Shown in pieces: positions 12,487 through 24,477 of a stretch of 64,000 nucleotides of DNA. The notes below the pieces were generated by a model. It did not search any database, was not told where the DNA came from, and saw nothing but the letters and a program-made list of their open reading frames with translations. Made by a program: the position numbers and the translations under genes. This stretch comes from Neoconidiobolus thromboides FSU 785 (taxonomy: Eukaryota > Entomophthoromycota > Entomophthoromycetes > Entomophthorales > Neoconidiobolaceae), in contig MU626307.1 in the NCBI GenBank assembly GCA_025603075.1, forward strand, positions 1-64,000. The letters run 5' to 3'. Numbering within the stretch: the first letter of the stretch is position 1; every line of letters starts with the position of its first letter.

Positions 12487-14925
12487 CTAACGTCTAGTTC
12501 TTCTAATTTGGTCTTCAGCTAATTTATGACCACGATTAGCTGCTTCTTTAATATTATGTAAAGCCAATTCCCTATTAATAGGAGTACCTCTACCTTTAGC
12601 ATAGCAAACTCCTAGATGGTAGTAACCTTTCATGTTCCCTAATTCTGCTGATTTTTTATAATATTCAAACGCTTTAACTAGATTTTTTTCTGGATTTTTT
12701 TCATTTGAATAAAATAAACCTAAATGGTCGTAAGCATCGCTATCTTCCCCTTCAGCTGCTTTTAAAAAGTGTTCTAAAGCTTTATTCCAATCTTGTGGTG
12801 TAACTCCTTCTTCACCCCAAAAATAATAATAACCTAAATAATAGTTGGCTTTTGGATCATTACGTTGAGCAAGTACTTGAAAAGCATTGTAAGCTTCAAG
12901 TCGACGACGAGAATTATGAAATTCTAAAGCTTCTTCTAAAGTAACTTCGGGTTCTGGATCTAATAAATTTAATCCACTTAATTCATTTTCATCCCAATTA
13001 TCTAACCGAGTTTCTAAAAAGCTATTTGGTTGATTTAGCATTTCAACATCAAATTCTTCTTGTTCAAAGTGATCTAGTTTTGTTTCCATTATCGAAATAT
13101 TATTGTCGATTCTTCTATCCATTGTTGGTGGCTGACTGTTGTTACGTGGTGGATAAGCATTATTATTAGGTTGAGGATGAAAACCACTAATATTGCCATA
13201 GTCTTGAGTTACACCAGATTGTTGTGGTAAATGTTGGGATTTTGGTATATTTGGTACATATGGTTTAGGAAATTCGATACTATTTAAGTTTTGCATAATT
13301 GGTGCAGAAGGAGCTGGCATATGTTCTTGGGATCCATAAGAAGAAGGCCTAGATCTTGAACTTTCAGCACCATTATTTATTAAGGAAGGGGGTTGGGATC
13401 CAAGGTTAGCAGTAGAATCAAATACAGCTAAATTTTCAAGTTTTTGAGTTGTATCTTCAAAAACAACATCGACTCCAATAGCTTCACGTTCTTTATAAAC
13501 GTTTTTATCGGACCATGGATCTTGCACTGATTCTGGAATAATTTCAGACTCACCGGCTTGATTCGACATATGATCTAATTCATTAATAATATCTGATGCA
13601 TCAGGTCTTTCCATTGGATCTTGTTGCCAACAGCCAAGAATAATTGGACGGATTTCCGAAGGTACTTGAGTAATGTCTTCACGTCCACCTCTTGAAACCA
13701 AATCTTCAATAGCTTGTTGACTCATAATTTCATAAGGATATCTACGAGACCAAATAGACCAAAGAATCATACCTAAACTATAAATATCGCTTTTGTTGGT
13801 ATATTCAAAGTAATCTTGAATTTTCTCTGGTGGAATCCAACGATATCTATCAGAGCCTTCATCAAGTGCTAAACTAGTACCTTCTTGAACTTCGCGTGAA
13901 AATTCAAAACCAGATATCTTGGCTTTAAATTCTTCCGTAATTAAAATACAACTAGTCTTAAGGTTCTTGTGTAATACTCCCATTTCATGAAGGAAAGCCA
14001 CACCCTCCACAACATCAACCATAAAACGATAACGTAACTCCTTATCTAATCTTTGTGTAGATTCCAATAAATCTTTTAAATTACCTTTTTCTGCATATTG
14101 CGTAATAAGCCCCACCTTATTTCCTTTAATACAAACACCAATGAATTGAATAATATAAGGACATACAGCTAATCTCTTTAAAATAGCAATTTGTTTACGC
14201 ATTGCCCCTAAAGCTTTAGCGTCACTAATGTTTTCTTTTAAATTTTTCTCAGCTACTACTTTTCCTTGATAAAGACGTTTATAAACCACATATCTTCTAC
14301 CTTGACGAGGTAATAAACCTGGAATAGTTTTAACTTGTCTTTGGGGTATTTCAACTGAAGCAAGGATATCTGCTGATTCCGCTTTATTCTCTTGAACATT
14401 TTTAATATCTTCAATAATGGCATCTTTTTGTACACCATCAGCAATAATTTCATCATAACCACCACCACCACGTCCGATGATTTTTTCCATTTCTTTTTGA
14501 GATGAGTTTAAAGCTTCGGCACTAACTGCTTGATTCAATTGGCTCTTTACCGTAAGACCTAAATTTAATACGGACACCGCTTGATCAATATCAATAAATA
14601 AACGATAAAATGTTTTTTTATATTTATCTCCATTAATTAAACGAACAAATAAAGCTTTATTTTCAATAGCTTCTAAAAAATTTAAACAATTTTCCATTAC
14701 AGTTACATAATTATTAAACGCTGCATTATAACTTGTTTGTTCAAAATAATCTCGATTACTTTCATATTTAGCACTTAAATCCTTGACTACTTTTTGGGAG
14801 CCATTTACTTTGTTACTTAACTTATCACAAATGGACCTAAAATTAGTAAACCGATTGACTACAGCTATAATTCTATCACCAATATCAATAGCTTTTTTTA
14901 ATAAGCTTTGAGTATCCTGTGGCAT
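12487..14925 (-). CDS. MLKL-like pseudokinase with Sel1 repeats
   Basis: Single exon, 812 residues. Residues 1-170 are predicted helical without catalytic motifs and resemble the MLKL/HeLo-like four-helix-bundle-plus-brace region. Residues about 205-455 form a protein kinase fold: the ATP-site lysine is present (VVAEK, K227), but the glycine loop is not recognisable, the HRD motif is HKN (319-321) and DFG is GFE (339-341), so a catalytic aspartate and the metal-binding aspartate are both missing. The PPE and SDIYSLG motifs that hold the C-lobe together are intact, so this is a folded pseudokinase, not a broken gene. Residues 456-670 are low-complexity linker (P, Q, N, S). Residues about 670-812 are three Sel1-type TPR repeats (KANYYLGYYYFWGEEG, DAYDHLGLFYSNEKN, GYYHLGVCYAKGRG). 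Vertebrate MLKL, a necroptosis membrane-permeabilising effector, also has a GFE pseudokinase. An effector or scaffold role here is inference. CCAAT boxes lie 147-233 bp upstream of the start. Confidence 0.85.
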   Translation of the reverse strand: MPQDTQSLLKKAIDIGDRIIAVVNRFTNFRSICDKLSNKVNGSQKVVKDLSAKYESNRDYFEQTSYNAAFNNYVTVMENCLNFLEAIENKALFVRLINGDKYKKTFYRLFIDIDQAVSVLNLGLTVKSQLNQAVSAEALNSSQKEMEKIIGRGGGGYDEIIADGVQKDAIIEDIKNVQENKAESADILASVEIPQRQVKTIPGLLPRQGRRYVVYKRLYQGKVVAEKNLKENISDAKALGAMRKQIAILKRLAVCPYIIQFIGVCIKGNKVGLITQYAEKGNLKDLLESTQRLDKELRYRFMVDVVEGVAFLHEMGVLHKNLKTSCILITEEFKAKISGFEFSREVQEGTSLALDEGSDRYRWIPPEKIQDYFEYTNKSDIYSLGMILWSIWSRRYPYEIMSQQAIEDLVSRGGREDITQVPSEIRPIILGCWQQDPMERPDASDIINELDHMSNQAGESEIIPESVQDPWSDKNVYKEREAIGVDVVFEDTTQKLENLAVFDSTANLGSQPPSLINNGAESSRSRPSSYGSQEHMPAPSAPIMQNLNSIEFPKPYVPNIPKSQHLPQQSGVTQDYGNISGFHPQPNNNAYPPRNNSQPPTMDRRIDNNISIMETKLDHFEQEEFDVEMLNQPNSFLETRLDNWDENELSGLNLLDPEPEVTLEEALEFHNSRRRLEAYNAFQVLAQRNDPKANYYLGYYYFWGEEGVTPQDWNKALEHFLKAAEGEDSDAYDHLGLFYSNEKNPEKNLVKAFEYYKKSAELGNMKGYYHLGVCYAKGRGTPINRELALHNIKEAANRGHKLAEDQIRRTRR

Positions 14926-15071
14926 CTTTGACTATAAAAAAAGTTTAAAAATTATTAACTTTACTTTAGTTTATATACTTTACCTACAATAACAATAATT
15001 AAAAACAGTTATATTAAAACAATGAAAAATGTAATTAATTTATTGTTCTGTCAATGTTCTTAATGATTTAT

Positions 15072-15158
15072 CCAATCAACTGTCGATAATTAAGGATCAT
15101 GAACAGTGATGATTTCTATATTGGAAAGATCATTTCATAAGTTTTTTATTCATCCAAT
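15072..15158. promoter_or_regulatory. CCAAT-box cluster upstream of the pseudokinase
   Basis: CCAAT at 15072 and 15154 and ATTGG at 15120, within 233 bp of the start codon at 14925. Compatible with NF-Y (HAP2/3/5) binding; a five-base word is weak evidence alone, but similar clusters precede other genes here. Confidence 0.4.
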
Positions 15159-16132
15159 CAAAACCCTATTTTTCTTTTTTGAAACGTATTAACTAATATC
15201 TATATTTCAATAACTTTATAATTTCATCTGTATTTTACTTGAAGGAATCATTTTATTTGCTCCATAAGTTATATTAATATAAAATACCCCTTAAATTATA
15301 AATAACATACTTAGTTATTTGTTGGTTTAAAAGAACATACTATATAACAAATAGAAGTTATGGTAGTTTTTATTCCAATAAAACTAGAGGAGTTTATTGT
15401 TAAAAATCGATATAAAATGACTCAAAGATCCATATATGTTATCTTAGCTATTTATATGAAATCAAGTTATTCTATCAGTCTTAAAGCATTCAATTATGTT
15501 CTTTTTTAACGTCTAAACATGATATTTTGTCAAAAGATTGTACCAAACAAATAAAACTGAACTATGGCATCTTGGCATTCTTTTATTAATGCTCTCGTAA
15601 TAATGTTTATAATCATGCTTTTTAGCCTAAAGTTACTTAATAGAAAAGACATTTTATTATTCAAATTTTAAAGAATTGTTTTTAATATCGGATTTAAATC
15701 AATTTATAAAATTTTAATAAAAACGTTTAAATTTTAAATTTTATCTTCACTAGCCCATATTGTATATAATACCTCTTTTTGAGTTATTATTTTTGAGTTA
15801 TTTTTGATATTAAGTTCATTTATAAATTTGAGATATTTATTTACTATTCAATTTCTTTAATATTAAAGTATATTTAGGGAATATCAGTAGTAAGTTTGAG
15901 ATGATAAATAATAAATAATAAAAATAAGAGTATTATAAATTGGCTGAAAGAAATATAATTTTTTTATATTTTAATACTTTGCTTGCTTTTTGAAAAACTT
16001 AAGATGATTTACAAGTAAAAAAGCAAAGATCTTGATTTTAGTATAAATTGTAATTTTTTGATGCATTATTTATTAATAATTATAAATGATTGAGATAATA
16101 AATTACTTCTATAATTTTATTAGATTAATATA

Positions 16133-16231
16133 TGGGGATGTGTTTTTTTGTTTAAGAATTTTACTATAATCTTTCCACCAAAATAGCGCTTAAAAAATGG
16201 AAGAATAATGAAACCAAAAAAAACAGCCCCA
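16133..16231 (-). repeat. MITE-like element, copy 7
   Basis: B orientation, near consensus: TGGGGATGTGTTTTTTTGTT at the left, core AATAGCGCTTAAAAAATGGA, AAACAGCCCCA at the right, flanked by TA on both sides. Confidence 0.9.
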
Positions 16232-16295
16232 TATAGTTATAACAGCTAGCTTTTGAACTTAAAAGCATAAATTTTAAAATTAATAAAAAAACATT

Positions 16296-16395
16296 TGGGG
16301 ATGATTTTTTTGGTTTGACTACTTTTTTCATTTTTAAGCGCTATTTGAGTGGAAAAACTATTAGCAGAATTCTCAGACACAAAAAAACATCCCCA
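16296..16395 (+). repeat. MITE-like element, copy 8
   Basis: A orientation, near consensus, only 64 bp from copy 7 and inverted relative to it. TGGGGATGATTTTTTTGG left end, ACATCCCCA right end. Confidence 0.9.
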
Positions 16396-16570
16396 TATTC
16401 TTATTAATTAGTTTTTAGTTTAATATCAACTTTTTTAAACCTTTTTAATTTGTTTAAAATATAAAGAGTTTATTTAGGCTTACTATGAATAAGAAATTTA
16501 TTTGTTCTAAACTGTATTTTAATAAAGTACAATTTTTCAAATTTCAAATTTTGAAGTTTTTTAAAATAAA

Positions 16571-16664
16571 TGGAGTTGTTTTAGTTTCATTATTTTTCCA
16601 TTTTTTAAGCACTATTTGAGTAGAAAGATTATAGTAAAATTCTTAAACAAAAAACACATCCCCA
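16571..16664 (+). repeat. MITE-like element, copy 9
   Basis: A orientation; left end shortened to TGGAGTTGTTTTAG, core AAGCACTATTTGAGTAGAAA, right end CACATCCCCA. Confidence 0.85.
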
Positions 16665-17041
16665 AATAATAGACAAAAAAAATGCTTTTATAAGTAATTT
16701 TAAAATTAAACAAGAATGTAAATAACTTTATAATATTTTGTATTGAATTTATAACATTTGTTAAAAATTAAACTAGATAAAACTCCAATCAAAATTTTAA
16801 ACTAACCTATATTTAAAAAGTTGTTTTAATTAATAAAAATTTAAAAAATACAGCTTTTTATAATACTTAAACAATTAATAAATGTCTGTTTTCATATTAA
16901 ATTTTTAATATAATTATAGAAAAAATTGAAACAACTATTTAAAAATATCTTTTAAAATATAAAAATAGCTAAGATAGTACTTTTTTAACTAACATAAAAA
17001 AAACTTAAGTTATTATTCAATCAAGAGCTTTAAAGTATTAA

Positions 17042-17143
17042 TGTGGAGGTGTTTTTTTCAACTTCATTACTTTTTCTATTTTTAAGCACTATTTGAACAG
17101 AAAATTTGTTAGTAAAGTTCTTGAACGCAAAAATACATCCCCA
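17042..17143 (+). repeat. MITE-like element, copy 10
   Basis: A orientation; TGTGGAGGTGTTTTTTTC left end, core AAGCACTATTTGAACAGAAA, ATACATCCCCA right end. Confidence 0.85.
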
Positions 17144-17449
17144 TGTTTTGTATCATTGGTTAAATCACCGTTTTATAAACTATTAGTACTATAAAATTCA
17201 ATGAATTTATAAAACTTTGAAAATTATTTTAATCAATAATAAATTTATTTACTATATTTAGAAAATCTAGTTTCAAAATCAACCTTTGTTCAATTGAAGC
17301 ATTTCTCTCTACTTAAAATAGTCCCCTTTGATTGGGTATTCTATGGACTTTCATTGTTTCTATTGGCTTATTTTTATTGAATTTTCAAGGATTCTAAGTT
17401 AGTAAAATTGAAATCAAGTTTTAGTGAATATTAATATCTTTTTTGAAAA

Positions 17450-18955
17450 ATGAGTAATTTCAATGAACATGGAGTATCACAAACCATTAGCTATGGGTTT
17501 AGTTATCTCTTCAGTTTACCGAAAGCAATTTATAATTTCACAATGGGGACTAAAACACATGAAATGGATTTAAATAAGATGAAAGTAAATCAATCTAGCA
17601 TAAATTCAAATAATAAAAATAAATTGAAACCTCAATTAAGTATTAATAAGAAAGTAAATTTTATTTTTTAAATGTTTCTTTTTTTTGTATTAATTTATCA
17701 TTCTTTTTATTTTAGTGTCATAAAAAAATAAGAAGTAAGTTATTCAATATTGTCAAATTTAAATGAAATTAAATTTGAATTTCAGATAAAGTCACAATCC
17801 AATATAATAATTTTTGGGATTTTTACAATTCACCAGAAACAATAGCAAAGGAGTAAATTTATTTCATCTATATTAAATTGAAGTATTTATTAAAATTTTA
17901 TTTAAAAAGTAAATTCAATCTCGTTAAACTTCAACATTTAAAACAAACGGATCTCAATTTAAAAGATACTAGTATACTTTCAACTATTTTACAAAATAAT
18001 GCGTTTGGCACTCTTGATTATCAATATTATTATAAGTCATCAGAAATACCTGATTTATTTAATAAAGTGGAAATTCCAAGGGATTTCAATTTATTGGTAA
18101 GATTATTTTAAAATCACTTGTTTATTTTAATTATCAAGTTTTGTTAATAATTTTTATTTATATAAATAAATAGCTTGAAAAAAGTCGGATGGGTAAGTTA
18201 GATACTTGTCCTACACCATATAGAAGTTTATCTACTTTGATTGGTAATACTTGGTTAAATGATGATGTAGGTTAAGATTAATTTGATCAAATAATATCAA
18301 GAATCAAAATTTATTAAATTCCTTATTTTTAGGTAATTAATCGATATTTAGAATTAATAGTTGAAAACTCAGAGAAACAAGAAAGTAAACAATTGACGAT
18401 TCATCGATTTACGACCTATTTTTTTACTACTTTAGTTGAACAAGGGTATAAAAAGGTGGCTAGATGGACACGTAAAACAGATATTTTTAAAAAAGATATA
18501 TTGTTGATACCTATCAATTTAAATAATGCCCATTGGGCTTGTGCTATTGTTCATTTTAAAAGAAAAAGAATTGAATATTATGATTCAATTCCAAGTACAA
18601 ATTCAAAAAATCATGTGGTTGGAGTAAGTCTATTGAGACGATAAAGTTAATGTTATTATAACAATTACTAATGTTTTATTTGTAGATACTTAAAAGTTAT
18701 TTAAATGAAGAATGTATGGATAAAAAGAAAATTCCATTTAATTTTGATGAATGGACAGATTATACACCTAACTTAATACCTCAACAAATGAATGGTACAG
18801 ATTGTGGAGTATTTTTATTATCATTTGCTACTTGTTTAATTCATCCTAAATTCCAAAAAAATAGGGAAATTCAATTTCCATTTAATCAAAATGATATTCA
18901 ATATATTAGAAAGAGAATATTATATGAATTATTAACAGAGAAATTATTAAATTAA
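17450..18955 (+). CDS. Ulp1-type SUMO protease (SENP family)
   Basis: Cysteine protease of the C48 family, which matures SUMO and removes it from targets. Seven exons join to an exact frame of 376 codons plus stop: 17450-17653, 17716-17734 (19 nt), 17786-17852, 17910-18096, 18174-18266, 18333-18623 and 18686-18955. The catalytic domain fills the C-terminal half: TWLNDDVINRYLELIV (substrate-binding start), the catalytic histidine in NNAHWACAIV, aspartate in IEYYDSI, and the Q-x6-C pair in QQMNGTDCGVFLL (oxyanion glutamine and nucleophile cysteine). All catalytic residues are present. The N-terminal half is short and basic, without recognisable localisation motifs, so I cannot say whether it acts at the nuclear pore (Ulp1-like) or in the nucleoplasm (Ulp2-like). 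Two reverse CCAAT boxes lie 85-120 bp upstream. Confidence 0.9.
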
Positions 18956-19261
18956 GATAATAAATTTTCAATTATTTAAAATCAAATTATTTATAATATA
19001 AATCAAAATAATATCTTAAATGTTATCATAGATATTACTCTCTTCTCCCTTATCTTTTTTAACATTATTATATTCTACATTATACTAATGATTAAGTTGT
19101 AGTTTAAAATAGTATGATTAATAGTATTTTTTTTTTTTAAAAAGAAGGAATAAAAGATAATGTATTATTTTATAATAAGAAATCAAAATAAATTAATATA
19201 AATCAATAAAATAATTGCTGTCTTTTTAATGATATTTATTATAATAGAATTAAATATATAA
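18956..19261. other. Short convergent intergenic gap
   Basis: Between the 3' ends of the Ulp1-type gene and FAB1. Only AT-rich sequence with a T-run near 19128-19139; nothing else seen. Confidence 0.5.
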
Positions 19262-22200
19262 TCAAGGTAAATGTAACCTATTATTTTTAATCCATAGAGC
19301 ATTTTTCTTATTGAAAAATTTATCAGGAACATGAAGAAAATAACGATCAATATTAAATCGAAATCGATGTTTATAATTGGATGGAGAAACAATTGTAGGC
19401 AATTCGCCACCTCCACCTAAAATACCTGATTCTTTAACCCAAGATTCTAATTTTTTATCCCAAGTAAAAGTTCGAATAAAATCCACAATACCAATAATTA
19501 ATTGATGATTTTCTTCGTCAATACCAACTAATAACGAATAATCCATTACTTTCAAACTTGATAGAAATTTAGTATCATTAAAGATAGCCATATGTAATTG
19601 TTGTTTAGAATGAGATCGAATAAAAATTGGTGATTTACATATGATTTCCATAAAATTTTCATCTAATAATACTTCATTTTCTTTTCCTGTAGATTGTACA
19701 TGACGATTTCGGAACGAACCTTTTAAATCAAATATTCGACTAATTTTACGTTCATAAAATAAATTTTCCATTATCAATACATCAATTTTTAAACTTCTTC
19801 CAGTATGTATGTTTTTAATATTAATTCGAAAAATTCCAAAGATTTTAGCTAATAAAACTGGTAACTAAATAATATTAAAAGAAAAGAATTAATTATTAAT
19901 TATTATAATTAATTATTGCTAATAAAAATTATTACCCCTTCAAACAAAGCTTCTCCAATATGATTGAAATATAATGGTGCAAATTTTAAAAAGGCATCTA
20001 ATTCGGCTTTAGAAACTTCTTTCATTACTAATCGATTATCTAAAAATAAATTAACATTAAATAAATTATATTTCATTTTTATTCAAATTTTAATTAATTT
20101 ACCTCGAGTTTTTAAAAAAATAGCTGAAGATTTACCCCCAGAATTATTCCATTTAACACATCGAGCTAATGATTCGATAAACAAATCTTCTTGATCGCAA
20201 TATTTTCTTAATGCTTCAAATTGTAATGCATAAAAGATTTTACATGTTAGTTTAACTGCTCCTTCATTTAATTGATATCTCATATGATGTCCAACTTGAC
20301 TTTTTAATTCTTTTTCAATATCCATAGGTATTTTATCTTCTATTCCATTATTATTATTATTGTTTCCAGTTAATTCATGTAATTGAGTCAATCTACCCTT
20401 ATTATTATTATTTTGATATATACTTTTTCTTATTAAATTAATTTGTTCAAAATATTCTTTAGTTGATAATGTAAATGCTATAATAGAACTTGGTTCATCT
20501 TCTCTTAATACAATAGGTGAATCTGGAAATATATGTTCAGTTACTTGAATAGGATATTCTAATGGTATTTGTCCAATAGCTGATACTCCACCTAGAAAAG
20601 TAGATAATGTTTGTATTATTGAACTACGATCGTTATTATTATTATTATTTTGATTATTATTTAATTCTATTACAGCTTTATTATTTTCATCTTTAAATAA
20701 ATTAGTTTGTTGATTATTGATATCATCTTTAGGTGAAATAGGTGGTGAATTATTAGGGGATCCATTTTGAGGTAATAAATCTAATGTTGGCTTTAAATTG
20801 AAATCTAATAAATTATCCATTAGATTATTATTTAATTGATTTTCTCTTGATAAATTTAACTCCCTAGTTTCCATATTAGGAGATAATAAATCATCAAAGT
20901 TATTTAATGTAGATAAAATTGGTTTTTTCATTTCATTAATATTATTTTCTTCTTCAGAATCTGATTCATCTTGTACTGCTTCTGTTGTATTTAAATAAAT
21001 TTCAATTGCTGCTTTGCCATGTCGACTAGGTCGACTTGTTGCTGTTGTATTTGCTCTTTTAATTCGATTATTTAATACTTTATGTTGAAATTCTAATGGT
21101 TCATTAAATTTCTTTTTATCAAGATTTCTTCTTTCTACTGATTTTAAATTATATTTATTTTTAATACTATCATCTGCTTTTTTTAAATTTTTTATAATAT
21201 TTTGTTGTAATTGTTTATTATTATTATTATTATTGTTTAAATTATTATTATTATTCATTTGAGTCATTACTTTAATTGGTGGTTTCGGACTATTTCTAGC
21301 TGAATTATTTAGAGATGGTATATTTAATTTAGGTGTTAATACATTTCTACTTAAAGTTCCTATTGAATATTTGTTATTTAATAAAGATTGTTTATTATTA
21401 TTTTTAGAAATTGTACCACCTAAAGATACTTTATTTGGTTTATGACTTAATATATTATTATTATTATTATTATCTTCTACTAACCTTCTAGATAATGTTT
21501 CTAATCCTAAATCATCCATTGGTATAATTTTGGGTTGTAATTTTTTAAATCCTAAATTTAAATAATCTTCAATTTGTTTTTCCGCTTTTGGTAAAGGTGT
21601 TATGGGATTTTGTGTTGGTATTGGTGACGATTGTCTTTCTTCTTTTGATTGTCTTTCTTCTAACATTAATTTTAATGAATTCCTTCGATAACTTATTGGA
21701 TTCATTATTGGCTTATAAATTAATTCCATTGGCATATCATTTAATGTATTTGCCATATAACATAATATATCATTATCTTTAGGTGATGTACCTAATAATG
21801 GAAAATACGTATTTAAATTATTTTCTTCTTCTTCTTCTTGTTTTAATTTGATTATATTTTTATTATTTTCTAATTCAGTTAATTCTTTTAATAATTTTTC
21901 TCTTTCAATCAAATTATCATTTTCAATTTCTCTTTCTGGAAATAATCTTCTTAATTGATTTGTTGTTAATCTTCTTAAATCTTTTTCATTTTGCAAATAT
22001 TTTTGAATTACATTAGTGAATTCGTTATCCCATTCAGTTATCTTTTCTTGTAATATTCTTAATACTAAATTTAAAGCTAAAGTGTCTGTTGGATGTGAAT
22101 TTAAATACGTTTGTTGTAATATTTGTAATGTATAACTTCTTTCTGCTGCTACTCTTCGGGACATTTCCATTAAATCTTGTCGACAAGTTTCTGATTTTGC

Positions 22201-24443
22201 TGCTGATATACTATACATTAATAAACTTTTAACTTTTTCACTAACTGAATCCCAATACTTATTAATTTTGGTTTTGAAATTATTAAAGTCTTTGAGTTTT
22301 AAATCAATTGAAATTTGATGATTAAAATATAGTTTAGTTGGTGGTACGTTAACTTCCATTAAATCAATTAATTCAAATTCAAATTTAGCTGCTAAATCAT
22401 TATAACCAAAATATCTTACATGGTCTCGATGAATATCATGTGGACATAAACTAGCCCTTACATTTAAATTTGTTTGATAAAATGATAATTCTAAATACTT
22501 TCCTAAAGATAATTTCCAAGTTTCTTCAGCCATAGGTACTACTGGTAATACTTTTTCACATAATTTACAATAACTCCACATTAATATGGTACTTTCCATA
22601 CCTGCTATTGGCGAAGGTAATTCTTCTACTGTTACCGTTATTCTTGCATTTCCATGTACATAACTTTTAGAATGTTTAATAACAGATTGATCACATGTTC
22701 CACATAATACCTTTAAATCAAAACAAGATAATTCTAAAAATTGACCTAAAGTTAAATCGCTTGATTTATAATATTCAATTGTATAACTTTGTGGTGGTTG
22801 ACAAATAATCGTTTGAAATAAAGACACATTACAATATAATATAGTAATTGATTGATGAGATGCTGGTGATAAAGAAGGTCGAAAATTATTTAAAAATGCA
22901 TGATATGATTTAAATGTTTGTATGTGTTCTTCAATTAATGCATTGGCTCCTTTATCTGGCATAAATTCAGAATAATATTCAGGTTGATTTTGTTTATTTT
23001 CATTTTTTAATATACTATTGTTATTATTATCTTCTTTACTTATATTACATTTATATTTTTCATTTAATTCTTGTATTTTATTAACTTCTTCTTTCATTTT
23101 AAGTAATAAATAAGGTACTGGAAACTTAATAAATGGGGATGAAGATAATATTTTTATATTAAATGGTTCAATTAATTTATCTGTATCTAAACTTAATGGA
23201 TTGAGATCTGAAGATATATAAATTTTTTCATTAATATTATTAATATCTTTTGATTCAATTGAAGTATCATTACTAACTTCAGGTGATGGAATTTTAGCTA
23301 ATTCATCTCTTAATAATACTGTTTCTAATTTTAAACTATATGCAGCATTGACTAATAATCTAACAATATTTTTAATTTTATTTAATTTATCAATTGTACC
23401 ACCTCTTAAAATAATAGTACAACCTAAATCTTCTTTACATCCTTTAAAATATAAATAACTTTTTTTAAAAGTGGGTATCATTTCATGCATAAAAGTTTGA
23501 ACTTGAAATGTTTCACAATCTCCTAATCGTGGTTCCAACCATAATTGTTCTAAACTGGATATTATTTCTGCTTGAGTACATCTTGCAATGGCTCGAATTA
23601 CCGATCTTTTAACATTCATTGCTACACATAAATTAGCTTTGTATAAAAAATCTAAAGCAATTCTTGATATTGTTCTTTCAGCTATAACTAAAGTGGGTCG
23701 TAATGCTAATACTCTAGCTACCATATTTTTTAAATGTTCACTTTCTTGTGCAATTACTGGTTCAATAGACATAAATTGATAATCTACTCTTTGATATTCA
23801 AATGGAAACGTAATAATTAATATTCTTGGTCGTATTAATTTTCTACTCATCATTTTATGTGTTAAATTCTTACTACATACTACCCCATCAATATATTCTG
23901 AGTTAATTGGTAATCCTCCAGGTATTTTTTTTATTTTGACATAACGTAATATATCCATACTATCTCCACCTTTTACATTTAAATTCATTTTAAATGATGC
24001 TTGTAATACTAAAGGTATTATTATATCTTCCCATCCTTCTTCTTGACTTATATGTGCTTCAGCTAATAACTCATTAAATAATTTTTTTAAATGAGATAAT
24101 GAAGCAGTGTTGATATGATTATCAAATAAACTTTTAGTTTTAATTGTTGAAGATGGTAAATTACTATCAAGTGAACTTATAGTTAATTTACGCATTAATT
24201 TACGTGCATTTGGTGATGTTAAATTACTATTCATTAGACTTTTTCTTGGAAATGAATGAGATTTAAATTTGCCTTCTTCATTAAATATTTCATTCCTTCT
24301 ATTATATGAAATACTATCTTTAAATCCTGTTATCATGGAATAATTATCCTTTTTATTAATCATTTTATTTAATCGTTGATATTTAACCTCTTTTTCATCC
24401 ATTGTTTCTTCATTGATATTCTCTTTTCTCAGTCTATCATCTG

Positions 24444-24477
<34 letters not shown>

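Larger units (their letters stand above)
14926..17449. other. Intergenic with four MITE copies
   Basis: 2.5 kb without a supported gene. CCAAT boxes at 15072-15076, 15120-15124 (reverse) and 15154-15158 probably belong to the pseudokinase promoter. MITE copies at 16133, 16296, 16571 and 17042. CCAAT boxes at 17331-17335 and 17362-17366 (both reverse) precede the Ulp1 gene. Confidence 0.6.
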
